A DNA stretch of 64,000 nt from Arthrinium phaeospermum (lineage: Eukaryota > Ascomycota > Sordariomycetes > Amphisphaeriales > Apiosporaceae): assembly GCA_006503535.1 (NCBI GenBank), contig QYRS01000004.1, positions 1,364,001 through 1,428,000 of the forward strand. The letters are read 5' to 3'. Below the pieces are notes generated by a model. It was not told the origin of the DNA. It saw only the letters and a list, made by a program, of their open reading frames with translations, and did no database searches. The translations under genes were made by a program, and so were the position numbers. Shown here piece after piece: positions 22,955-33,621 of the stretch; position 1 is the first letter of the stretch; the number at the start of each line of letters is the position of its first letter.

Positions 22955-24941
22955 CAAGTTGCGGGCGCACGTGGGAATTGGAGATTGGGTTGGGCCATGC
23001 AGAAACGATGCAGAAGAAGAAAGCAGATGGTAAAATCCCTCGCGATGCGGAAAGTGCCCATATGCCATGTTGATCGAGAAAAGGGAGGCTCCCAGCCGCT
23101 AGGAAGACCGACGCACGTCGTCGGGTAGTCCTACCCGGCTCGCAACAGTTCCGATTCTGGCCGAGCATGCTTTCGCGGACGAAGCATCATTGATGGCAAA
23201 CTTTCGATGCCCAATACTGTTGTTGGCAGTCAGTCTGTCAGTGTCCATCAAGTCTGTGACTGATGACTACTGATAAAAGAGACGGAACGAGGAGTTAGTT
23301 GTTCCTGTGGTAGCCCAAAAGAGGAGACCTTGCAATTAAGTTGCCGAGAGACATGGCATCGGGGGAAGAGGAGTGATTGGACGGTTCTTGTGCGATCGTA
23401 GATCATGACCGTTGACGTAGTTCGGAGCTAGAGCTTGGACCCTGGAAACTAAGTACATCGTTCGGGTGCGAAGTAGTATTGCGAGCTGACTGCCAAAACC
23501 ATTGGCAAATGTAACATTGGGTGAGGCATCTTTGCAGCCAAGCAGTTCGGGTACGACGTTTGCTCGCAGCTTGACGCCCAAATTTCCATTATTGCAAAGT
23601 ACCTTTGCGGATCTGATAGCCGTGACATGTATGTAAGGCGATATTTTGCTGGAGGAGTTCGTTCTCATATCACAACAACTGTGAAAGTGAGGCGGGATCC
23701 ACTACGACGCACACACACACACACACACACACATGCCCGCGCTCGCTCTCCCTCCTCACCCACTCACACTAACCCCCGACCACCAACCGGGTTCGGTCAT
23801 GTTGCCGATTTGCGATTCCAAGTAGTGAAGAAGGCGCATGACGACGAGAAGGTATTGAATGCATATAAAACAAGTAGAAACCACGGCCTGTGTTTCGGAG
23901 CATTTGAAGCGGTGGTCAATCAATCGATCAAACATTCAAAAAGGCTAGCCCTCGCTCGTTCTGGAGTAGGTCACGGTTGACGGGTGGTTCCCTATCGACC
24001 TCCCAGCGACCAGCACTTCCAACTTACTCAACGACTGTGGAAAATTGAGATATCCATGACATACTGCATTTTTCAGGGTCCAAGGTCCTCCTGCAGGTTC
24101 CTGCTAGCGCGTCCTTAAAATGATGGGTTCCGCTTAGTGGGAAGGCAAGAAGGGGGCAAGCGCCTGCGCACCTGCGCACCCTCCAGAAAACCCACAGCCA
24201 AGTGACCCGAGTGACCCAACCAGCGCCAGCCAGAGCCAGCCAGAGGGCCTACCCAGCCGATCGCCGTGTTATTCAATCTTCTCGAGATCTCACGCTTTCC
24301 CAGACCATCATCCATTTTCCGTAGCCCTGGCCCAGCTAACCTAAACGTTAATAAGACCAACCATGACCTCCCATTCTGCTAGTAGAAACGGCTGCGGGCT
24401 TGCCCGTTTTGTGTGTGCCCGTACAGTATTTGGTTTTTTGATACCCTTACGTACATGCACACGACTTGTCTCGTTCCTGGGCCATATTCATCATCAGCAT
24501 CATCGTGATCATCGCTTCCATTTTGTATGTGCGTCTCACTATGGCCCTCCAAAGTCTATTCGCCTAGCAGACCAAAACCCCCCCTATGCTTCCATTACCC
24601 TTCCAAACATCATAGACCTGTACATTCGAGATCACACAGCTATTCCATTACCTGGTCCCCTACGCTGCCTCCTGGCTCGCTCGCTTGCTTGCTTGCCTGC
24701 CTGCATACTCGGAAGCTAAATTACATTGTCAAAGCAGCTCCCTGTTCGATACTATCGTCTTCGTCGTCCACCACAGCTGGTCCATATACCTGACAAGGTG
24801 GGCCATTCTGGCTTCTTGTCCCCGCTTCTGACTCTCCCACTTTCGATGAGATACTCATGGTTGATTTCTACATGAGCTCAGATAGGTCTCGTTGGTCCCT
24901 TTAGAGCTGTATGCTGGTTTCCGTCAAGATATTACGAGTTA
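22955..24941. other. spacer and CRY-DASH promoter region
   Basis: No gene supported. It contains a CA microsatellite (23710-23733) and ends in the CRY-DASH promoter. A run of CAGC/CATC/GATC words (GATCATCG near 24507) could hold GATA-factor sites, but nothing decisive is visible. Confidence 0.45.
23710..23733. repeat. (CA)n microsatellite
   Basis: About 12 CA units. Confidence 0.95.
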
Positions 24942-24961
24942 TATATACCCCTTTGACGTCA
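24942..24961 (+). promoter_or_regulatory. TATA box and perfect CRE of the CRY-DASH gene
   Basis: TATATA at 24942-24947 and the palindrome TGACGTCA at 24954-24961 lie just before ATG 24978. A CRE this close to the TATA box suggests ATF/CREB-type bZIP control, as in light- and stress-induced photolyase-family genes. The mRNA leader would be very short. The role is inferred. Confidence 0.5.
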
Positions 24962-24977
24962 TACCCATTATTGGAAG

Positions 24978-27190
24978 ATGTCGGAAAGCAACGTCCTCAT
25001 CTATCTAATCCGCCGGGACCTGCGAGTCTCGGATAACCCCATACTACACCACCTCGCCACGACGGAGGATCACGGCTTCACACATCTGTTGCCCGTCTGT
25101 GTGGTGACTCCAAACCAGTATGAGGTCTCCGGCTTTATCAACGACGGGAGCGATTCGCCCTTTCCCGAAGCCCGGAGTGATGTGGGTGGCTTCTGGAGAT
25201 GCGGCCCACACAGGGCCAAATTTGTTGCCGAGTCGATTTGGGACTTGAAGACGTCGTATGAATCGCTAGAAAGCGGGCTCGTCATCCGGGTCGGTCATTT
25301 CAGCGAAACCCTGAAGAGCTTGGTCGATGGCTTGAAGGCGGAGGGGCTCAAAGTTGGAGCAGCGTGGATGGTTTCCCAAGAGGGATATGAAGAGAGACGG
25401 GAGGAGGATGCCGTCTCAAAGTACTGCGGAAGCGAGAGTATCGAGTTCAAACCTTGGGTGGACGAAAAGTACTTTATCGACGAGTGAGAAACCCCCATCC
25501 CCCCCTAAACTCCTTCCCAACTTATCGCCTGGGCGGTGGGCGAGGCGGCTAACCATGGAGCAGCCGTGATCTGAACTTCGAGGATGCCCATGATTTGCCT
25601 GATGTCTTCACTACATATAGGAAGAGCATGGAACCGCTACGAGAGAGACCAAGACAGACAGTGCCAAGGCCCCCCAAAGCTTCCCTCCCGAAATTTCCTC
25701 CCACATCAGCTGTTGCACCTCAAGCGGCACCGTTCGAAATCCCAACGGATCTGGATAAATTCAGAGAAGCAATGTTGAAGAAGGTCCGGGACTTCATTCA
25801 CTTTGTCCCTCCTTATCCCGAGGACGCGGAATCTGCCCATCCGTTCTCGGGCGGAGAGACAAATGCTCTTGCTCGCCTGGACCATATCATAAAGTCCGGT
25901 GTTGTTCTTGGATACAAGACTAACCGTAATGGTCTTGTCGGAACCGAGTTCAGCACCAAATTATCAGCATGGCTAGCCCTGGGCTGCTTAACCGGGAGGC
26001 AAGTCCACTGGAGAATGGTCGACTATGAGGATAGCAAGGACGAGGCGTTCGCCGGTGCCGAGGGATACGGACAAGGAGAAAATGAAGGGACGAAGGGCGT
26101 GCGGTTCGAGTTGCTGTGGCGGGACTACATGCGGCTTTGCCATAAGAAATTTGGTACCAAACTCTTCCATCGATCGGGATTCCGCGAAGACCACAGCCAT
26201 AAGTGGAAAACCCCTAAGAAGAAGGAAGATACCCAAGAACCATCGGAGACGGAGGCGGCGGAAGATGTCGACCGTATCCTCCACCGCATCTGGGACGGGA
26301 CAACTGGCATGGGCCTGATCGACGCAACTCAGCGCGAGTTGCTGCACACTGGGTATACATCCAACCGAGCCCGCCAAAATGTGGCTAGCTTCGTAGCCAA
26401 GCACCTCAACATTGACTGGCGCTATGGTGCTGAGTGGTACGAAATGCTTCTCGTCGACTACGATGTGTCATCCAACTGGGCGAACTGGCAATACGTGGCC
26501 GGCGTGGGAAACGATCCCAGAGGCGAGGCCCGAATCTTCAACCCGGTCAAACAAGCTTTTGATTATGACAAGGAAGGCAAGTATGTTCGACGCTGGGTCC
26601 CTGAAGTTCGCTCGCTCGAGAAGCTCGAGCACGTATTCCAGTGCTGCACGACGCCCAAGGAGGACTGGGAACGCCTCAACCTCACCGGTCTCGTCATGGC
26701 CGAAAATCCCATCAAGAAGATTGAGTTTACGGTGGACGGCAAGCCCAACAAGCACGTCAAGCGACCCTTTGACCGGCGTCGGAAGGACGGTCGGATCCGT
26801 AGCGCCACCAACACTCAGGTGGTAACCGAAAGGCCGCCTCTTGCTGAGCAATCTGAAAACGCCGCGAATGTACCCAACGGCAACATGAATTATGGCGGCC
26901 AGTACGCTCCTCAGCAAAGGCAATATGCACAGTTTGACCCTCCTCGTAGCCCAAGAGGCGGTGGGGGGTTTCGGGGTGGTCGAGGAGGTGGTGGTCCCGG
27001 TGGTGGCGGCGGTCGTGGGAGAGGAGGTTACGGCGGCCCTCCGAACAGGGGGTTTCCCAGGGGTGGTGGAGGGTATCGAGGTAACGGCCGTGGGGGACAA
27101 TACTACCCGAACCCATACGTCCAGTACGGGCCTCCTCCCCCTGGTCCCGGCAGGCCGATGCCTTGGGGTCCCACGCAGGGCCCAGTGTAG
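24978..27190 (+). CDS. DASH-type cryptochrome with C-terminal RGG tail
   Basis: FAD-binding blue/UV photoreceptor of the photolyase family; CRY-DASH proteins repair or bind single-stranded DNA or RNA and modulate light responses. Exon 1 is 24978-25483, the intron is 25484-25563 (GTGAGA donor, GAGCAG acceptor), and exon 2 is 25564-27190 (710 aa). The N-terminal photolyase domain begins VLIYLIRRDLRVSDNPIL. The FAD-binding half contains GCLTGRQVHW, ELLWRDYMRLCHKKFG, TGYTSNRARQNVASF and NWANWQYVAGVGNDPRG. The tail from about residue 640 is Gly/Arg-rich with repeated GGRGGG and RGRGGYGG blocks, an RGG RNA-binding feature also known in the Neurospora protein. It lies about 5 kb upstream of al-2, which fits shared light biology. 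The gene is intact. Confidence 0.95.
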
Positions 27191-27839
27191 AGTACCGCAG
27201 GCGTTGCTTTCTACCCCACGCCGTCGACCGTCGATTGTCAGACGACACCTATGTTTTACCATTCTGATGCGGTGCCGTGTTACCTTCCGCATCAGACCTA
27301 CCCCCTGTGATGAGATATGACCATTGAAAATAAAAAAGAGAAATTCGACCTTTCCTCGGCGTTGTGCGGCATGGTCAAGAACGATTGGGAGGCATTGACG
27401 AGAGAGTGTTGGCCAAGACAACATTGTGCCGCTGACCCATGAGGTTCAACGAGGAGAAAGCACTTTTCTCAAAAGATTTGTACTTTAAAGCATATCATAT
27501 AGCCATACCATGATGCATGCTGCTAGGCGTGTGGTGTTTTGAGATTGGATGATTGGGTTCTCTGCCAAATACAAAATGGAAATCTTTCAAGTTCTCTTAT
27601 GTCTATTGATTTGTAATTGTACACTGCCAAGCTCGGTAGCAGCTTGACATCCATAGCAGGTGCGGTTTCTGACCGCGTTCTAGAGTACAAAATCTGGATG
27701 ATTACTGATGATTACTGATCTCTTGATTCCCGAGGCCTGCCTGCCACCAGTCCCACCTAATGGGCCCCCATTTCCTTTGTAACAATGGTACAAAGCATGG
27801 TATCGATGACTGTAGTTGGATCCAGGCTGCATGTGGCGG
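27191..27839. other. convergent 3' spacer
   Basis: The 3' ends of the CRY-DASH (+) and hotdog-protein (-) genes meet here. It is A/T-richer, with AATAAAAAAG at about 27328 that may serve polyadenylation. No gene seen. Confidence 0.5.
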
Positions 27840-28892
27840 TTACCATCGAGTTTCCAGAGGTGCCAGATTGATGCCCTTGGGCACGACGAACAAGGCGCGG
27901 GCCTCGACGCAGACCCGGCCGTTCTCCGCCTCGACGTGGCCGTGGACCCAGAGCTTGCGGTCGCTCTTGCGGCTGCCGTCCTTGCCGGCGACCTCGTCGC
28001 CCTCCTCGACGACGGGCCGCGTCCGGACCGTGTAGAAGGCGTTGGTCACGGTGGGCTTCTTGTAGTTGAGCTCGAGGCGGGCGGTGACGCCGGTCCGGCT
28101 GGGGAAGCGCAGGATGGCGCACCGGCCGAGCGTCTCGTCCAGCACCGTCGCCAGGGCGCCGCCGTGCACCACGCCCGGCCACCCGGCCGTGCCGCCGCCA
28201 AAGTAGACGACGTTGACCAGCTCGCCCGTGGCCGGGTGCCAGAAGACGCGCTGGTAGGCCAGGCCCTTGGAGCCCGCTAGCGAGCCCGCCGTCACGCTGC
28301 CCTGGCGCTTCGCGCTGTTGCTCGGGCCCCGGTCGTCGTACGCCTCCCACGACTCCCAGGCCGGGTCCGCTGATAGTCGCTGCACGAGCGGCAGCTTCGC
28401 CGCCCGCTCCCGGATCCCCGACAGGATGTACTGGTCCTCGGGCGTGCCCTGCGCGGGCAGCGGGGGCGGGGAGATGGAGAGGCGGAAGAGCGAGCCGACG
28501 GTCGCGCCGAGGCAGGCGAAGACGACGGCGTAGATGAGGCCGCGGCGGCGGCGCCGAGGAGGGGGTGGTGTCTGCTGTTGCGCTCCTTCTTCTTGTAGTA
28601 TTTCTTCAGGCGCCACCGGTTTTGGGGTGCCCTCCGCGGCGGCGGCTATTGGGTTTTGTTTGCTGGGTTCATTGCTGTTGCGGACCTCGGAGCGGGCGGG
28701 CGTGGTGGCGAAGGAGCGTTGTTGCCATTGCGACTTCAGCCTCGGCTGGGGCTGCTGTTGGGCGCAGCAGTGGGTGGCGGCGATTGTGGTCGCATTTCGG
28801 GCCAGAAGCGAGTGCGAGGGCACGAGGGCCCGGCAGAGGCGTAGGTTCGTCGGATGTCGAGGTCGGATCATGGCTGCAGGTCTCGGGCGCAT
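27840..28892 (-). CDS. mitochondrial hotdog-fold thioesterase-like protein (UPF0644/Fmp10-like)
   Basis: Single exon; ATG at 28892 gives 350 aa, and ATG 28871 would give 343. The first 70 residues are Arg/Ala/Gln-rich with no acidic stretch (RPRHPTNLRLCRALVPSH), like a mitochondrial targeting peptide. A membrane segment follows a basic patch (RRRRRG, then LIYAVVFACLGATVGSLF). The C-terminal half is a 4HBT hotdog domain with VVHGGALATVLDETLGRCA, the usual helix start of acyl-CoA thioesterases, and LELNYKKPT. Known relatives sit in mitochondria of yeasts; the substrate is unknown. The gene is divergent from al-2 and shares a 1.3-kb promoter space. Third codon positions are strongly GC. A link to carotenoid metabolism is not shown; it may just be a neighbour. 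Confidence 0.85.
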   Translation of the reverse strand: MRPRPAAMIRPRHPTNLRLCRALVPSHSLLARNATTIAATHCCAQQQPQPRLKSQWQQRSFATTPARSEVRNSNEPSKQNPIAAAAEGTPKPVAPEEILQEEGAQQQTPPPPRRRRRGLIYAVVFACLGATVGSLFRLSISPPPLPAQGTPEDQYILSGIRERAAKLPLVQRLSADPAWESWEAYDDRGPSNSAKRQGSVTAGSLAGSKGLAYQRVFWHPATGELVNVVYFGGGTAGWPGVVHGGALATVLDETLGRCAILRFPSRTGVTARLELNYKKPTVTNAFYTVRTRPVVEEGDEVAGKDGSRKSDRKLWVHGHVEAENGRVCVEARALFVVPKGINLAPLETRW

Positions 28893-30233
28893 CGGGCAAA
28901 ACAAAACTTCACGATGCTGCCAGCTGCTTTGCTACTGCGTACTGGGACTTTAGGCCGCCCCAATGGTGGATGGTGGGGTGCATCTACCGCTGAACTCGGA
29001 TCTTTGGGCAGGTCCGTCCGGGTAGCACGCCCACTAGAGTCGCTATCTGATAGGTACACGGCCATTGGCAGCCGACCAATGGGAATCGGTCAAGTTAATA
29101 ACTCCGCGTCCGTATTACTGGTTGTAATTCGCTCAAGCAACTCAAGTGTTACCCTCATCCCGTACCGTACAGCTTCCAATATTCATCCCTAATTATTGGT
29201 TCGGCGATTTTCAATCGGATCTCTTGGAGCAGAGGGCGGTTTGATTGGACAATTCAAACATGCAGCTCTTCTTTATCCAATTTTGTACTTGAAGCATCGT
29301 GATGACGACTACGCAACAGCACACATTGGCATCTACAGTAGACATCGCATTTCGCAGAATACCGTTCAATTGATCCACCAAGCCATGCGATTTCTGCAAG
29401 GCACTAAGGACTGCACTAGTATCAAGCCCGGCCTTTCGGGAATCTTGCAAGTGAAACTAGAAGGGATAAAAAAGGCCAGTCGCGGCTGCCCGTCTTACGA
29501 AAGCTTACCATCAGATATCTATGACCTCATTATTATGGCTTCCCAAGAGGTTGTTATATGTAAGGCAATCAAATTGTGGCCCGCCCGCCCCGACTATTGC
29601 ATAATGGCAAGTGCTCTCCCTCAACAACATGGGTGTCTTCTATGCATGCAATGCAAGGTAGGTAGGTATGCTCTATTGATTACCACCCACCAGACGAAAG
29701 GACCGGCGCAGTCAATTCGGCGTTCTTGCGGCTTGCCATTTCCCGGGTTCTGAAGACTAATAAGAGAATGATATTTGTTTGCGCCAGTCCGTCACCCACT
29801 TGGCCTGCAAGTTTTACTTACCTCGTGCCATCTTCACGAACCGAAGCCTGCCCCGGCCAGTAGCCACACACACCACAAGTCTTAACTTTGGCTGCCACTA
29901 CTCCGTTGGCGCATTCACATCATACACTACACTTGGTGCCGTCGTACCTGGCTAAGGATACATCCCAGTGGGTAAAAGAAACTCCCGCTACCTCAATTAT
30001 CCTTGGGTGGCCGCTGCCCCCTCCAGCCGCCGCTGGAGAACACCTTGCTTATTCCCCTTTGCTCCCGTTCACGCTTTATAAGGTTATACTTGCGCAACTC
30101 TGAAAGCCTTTTGTCTGGTCCTGCACACACTGCCGTAACCGTCTCTCCTGCGAGAATTTGGGTCAGAGTTGCCCACCAGTGATCTGTTAGGCCTGGTATT
30201 ACTAGTACCCCCCAAAAGAGGCGGTCTTTCATA
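28893..30233. promoter_or_regulatory. divergent promoter region, hotdog gene (-) and al-2 (+)
   Basis: A 1.34-kb space between two divergent genes. A GATA-type cluster, CGATTTTCAATCGGATC, lies at about 29205-29221, roughly 1 kb upstream of al-2; light-responsive elements at such a distance are known in Neurospora. TATAAG at 30077-30082 lies 152 bp before the al-2 ATG. The 185-codon frame at 29196-29753 has no recognisable features and is not called. Confidence 0.45.
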
Positions 30234-32165
30234 ATGGCGTACGACTATGCACTTGTGTAAGTTGCTGCACATCCCCCGCTGCCGCACCCGTGTTTGCCTG
30301 CCTTTCTTTGTACGCCTCGACTGACGATTCCTCCCGGTAGGCACCTCAAGTACACTATCCCATTGGCTGCAGTGCTCACTCTTATACAAAAGCCATTGCT
30401 CACAAGACTGGACTTGTACAAAACATTGGCTCTTATTGTCGTTGCTTTCACGGCGACTCTGCCATGGGATTCTTACCTCATTCGCCATGGGGTATGGACA
30501 TATCCTCCGGATGCCATCATTGGCCCAAGACTCTTTGGCGTGCCGGCCGAAGAGCTTTCTTCTTCGTGATTCAGACATATATCACGTCCATGTTTTATAT
30601 ACTGCTGAACAAGCCTGTGCTGCATTCGCAATATCTAACCAATAAGCACGACTCTTCGCCAACAGTACGCGCAATCCGGACGGCGGGCCAGATCATCCTA
30701 GGCGCCTGTATCGCGATAGGGGCATACCTTGTTGTCAAAGGGGGCGAGGGGACATACTTGGGGCTGATTTTGGTTTGGGCATGCCCATTTGCACTTCTCA
30801 CATGGACCTTTTCTGGATATTTCATTGCTCGACTCCCTACTTTTTGCATCACAGCACCCATCTTTATTCCCACGGTCTATCTCTGGGTCGTGGACGAGCT
30901 GGCCTTGGGCCGCGGGACCTGGTCGATTGAGTCGGGAACGAAGCTGAACTTCCGTCTATTCGGTAGCCTCGAGATTGAAGAGGCTGTCTTTTCCTCGTCA
31001 CAAACGCACTGATCGTCTTTGGTCTGGTGGCCTTTGATCGTGGGATGGCTGTGATCAACACATTTCCAGCACTTTTCCCCGATGCACCCGGGACGCCCCC
31101 GCCAAATTTGCTTCTCAAGGGCATCATCACCCGCCCAGAACAGTACGACCTGCAACGTGTCCATGGAATTCGAGAGGCCGTGGCCACCCTGAAACGCAAG
31201 AGTCGAAGCTTCTACCTGGCCAGTGCTGTTTTCCCTGGGCGACTGCGAATTGATTTGATATTACTGTCAGTTACACCGCGATATATGCATGTCACTCTTG
31301 CTAACACCATATCAGGTACTCGTTCTGCCGAGTAGCAGATGATTTAGTTGATGATTCGCCTACTAGGGCGGAAGCACTAGAGTGGATTAACAAAATGACC
31401 GGCTATCTTGATCTCGTCTACTCATCAGAGAAGACTATCTCACCTTCGGATCCCAAAGTGCAGGAGTACATCCGAAGCAACTTTCCCAAGCCCACTCGGT
31501 CTGCTTTCGAGTTGCTCCCAACCAAACTAATGCCCAGCAAGCCGTTCTATGAGCTGTTGGATGGTTTCAGGATGGATCTCGCCTTCAACCAGAACAAGGA
31601 GAGTGGTCCCCATATGCCGGCAGATTACCCCATCAAGAACGAAGCAGATCTGGAACTGTACGCTCACCGGGTCGCGAGCACAGTTGGCGAGCTCTGCCTG
31701 TGGCTTGCTTTCCATCATAACGAGACTAAGCTATCGAAAGATAAACAGGAGATACTTGCCCTTGCTGCCAGGACTATGGGGCACGCGCTGCAATATGTCA
31801 ACATTGCCAGAGACATTGCAGTAGACGCCGACATGGATCGAGTGTATCTTCCTACGACGTGGCTGAAGGAGGAGGGCGTGACCCCGCGCGATATTATCAA
31901 AGCACCGAGGCAAGCGATCGTTGAGGCGTTGCGAGAGAGACTTCTTCAACTTGCATTTAAGGAGTATTCGAGGTCCCGTTCCAACATGAACATGTTGCCC
32001 GCCGACGTGCGCGGGCCCCTGATTGTAGCGGTGGAAAGCTACATGGAGATTGGCCGGGTTTTACGGGAAAAGAAGGGCGTGTGGTCACCGAAAGACCCCA
32101 AGAGAGCGACTGTGCCCCGTTCGAGGAGGATCATGGTGGCTTGGAAGGTGCTGGCCTCTCAGTAG
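30234..32165 (+). CDS. al-2: bifunctional phytoene synthase / carotene (lycopene) cyclase, two frame breaks as assembled
   Basis: Makes phytoene from geranylgeranyl diphosphate (C-terminal domain) and cyclises carotenes (N-terminal membrane domain). Exons: 30234-30256, 30341-31265, 31316-32165; about 599 aa if the breaks are ignored, the usual length. The cyclase part has several hydrophobic helices with [28 protein letters not shown] and [12 protein letters not shown]. The synthase part has both Asp-rich motifs (VADDLVDD and [18 protein letters not shown]). Break 1 is at 30555-30559: GVPAEEL must change frame to read FFFVIQT, one T short of the expected run. Break 2 is at 30989-30992: EIEEAV to FLVTNAL, again one T short in a T4 run. 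No splice pair explains either. Everything else is open and conserved, so this is either a very recent pseudogene or two homopolymer base-call errors. Confidence 0.9.
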
Positions 32166-32734
32166 TTGTGCACGTGCGGTGTCAAGATACCCCCATTTCC
32201 TACAGTACTTGCACTTTTAGTCCCTGGGGCGGCGTATGGAGTTTGGCTGCAACCCCCACCCTACTGCTCATGTAGACATCTTATAGATTACCTAAAATAG
32301 CAACTCTGCTATAACGATATCGCTTTCGCGAGGCAGCGTGCTCAAGGGTGTTTAGCGATGGCGGGAATAGCAGGAAACTGCCGGCTCATTTGATCTTCGT
32401 TTCGTTTCAACTACTTCAGATATGTAATATCAGCAGCCTCAAGTTGTTTGTTTTTTGAGATGGCCTCGGTTCGGCAAGATTTCCATGCACGGGTGATTGT
32501 TACGTAGATCTGAAGTTTGCCTGGCTTTTTCGACGTTTGGTGCTGTATTGGACGAGACGACATATGCAGGCAGGGATAAGCTAGTTACATTTTGCGCGCG
32601 GGCAGCTGGGGGTGCAATTTCCACTTGGATCTTGGCTCGGAATGATGATTCATGAACGAAAATACACGACATTTTCCATACCACTGTGCCACTGCAGTCG
32701 GCCTTCGGGCATTCCAATCAGTCCATGTTTGGTA
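32166..32734. other. al-2 downstream spacer
   Basis: The 3' region of al-2. Small frames on the minus strand (32439-32717) are not convincing. Nothing else seen. Confidence 0.5.
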
Positions 32735-32915
32735 TCCCCTTGATTGCCAAATACCGCATTAGTTGTGGGGCCAGCTTCCGTTCAAATCAGAATATCAGAT
32801 ATGCTCGGATGGCGAGAGTTCACGCCGTCGAGGACTTGTGACGCGCGCAGGTAACAATAGAAGTTGAAGTATAGAATCGCCCCACAACTAATGCGGTATT
32901 TGGCAATTAAGGGGA
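32735..32915. mobile_element. MITE-like element with 37-bp inverted repeats, flanked by TA
   Basis: Positions 32735-32771 and 32879-32915 are inverted copies with one mismatch (ends TCCCC...GGGGA), and TA lies on each side (32733-32734, 32916-32917). The 181-bp size, lack of coding capacity and TA duplication fit a Tc1/mariner-type miniature element. The core at 32814-32830 is identical over 17 bp to the hairpin element at 22744-22954. It sits between al-2 and al-1, about 700 bp upstream of al-1. Confidence 0.75.
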
Positions 32916-33621
32916 TACTAATGGTAAGCGAGCAGTTCGCACTCGTGTTGCTAGAGCCGTCTTATGTGGGACAGGATCCGTGATGATTCAAGACTTTCGG
33001 GCGCCAGTGCAGGGATTCTCACATGCAATTCTGGCCGTAGCAGATTTATGTATATACCCCGTAAGCTGGATATGGTGGCTGGGCTTGACAGGCGGCCGGC
33101 GTGAGATAGATCGGTTCTGCCAGCATCCTAGAATCCCTTACTAGGAAAAACTACTGGTGCCTGTCAGATATTCGGAGTTACTTTATTTAGAGGATTACCA
33201 GCCAAATTGCTTTTGTCCTGAAGAGAACCTGGGAGACCGGCAACGACACCTAGTAGTACGACGCACACCCGCGCTCACCAACGGAAATTCGCGTATGTGC
33301 GTGTAAGTGATCTCTCTAGCTGGTCGACTCCCAGAACTCAAAACAAGCCTTCCGCCTACTAGTGAACGGGAAGGCCGTTCCGTTCATACGTTCACAAACA
33401 ACTTACACTGAGCCATCTTGCAACTGTGCTTACCTTACAATCTCTTTCGGATCTCGATCTCAGGGGCTCTTCTATCGGTCAACCGACTCACTGACCCTCT
33501 TAACGACAACAGGTAGTCATTTTGGACGAGCATCTTGTGCAACTCCCTACCCGCTTATATACACATTGAGCAACCAGGAACATCATCACTGCTGAATAGT
33601 TACAACACTTCAAAGCTCATC
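32916..33621 (+). promoter_or_regulatory. al-1 promoter with GATC...CGATC pair and TATA box
   Basis: GATCTCGATC at 33450-33459 matches the paired GATN pattern bound by White Collar-type GATA factors at early light-response elements. TATATA lies at 33556-33561, 61 bp before ATG 33622. The spacing suits an inducible promoter. Binding is inferred from sequence only. Confidence 0.45.

Noticed and set aside
26468..27424. 318-codon minus-strand frame
   Set aside because: Antisense of the CRY-DASH second exon and its Gly/Arg tail; Thr/Ser runs mirror the RGG repeats.
27757..28350. 197-codon minus-strand frame
   Set aside because: Out-of-frame shadow of the hotdog-fold gene on the same strand.
29196..29753. 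185-codon plus-strand frame in the al-2 promoter space
   Set aside because: No domain, no signal sequence and mixed codon use; likely chance, though transcript data could change this.
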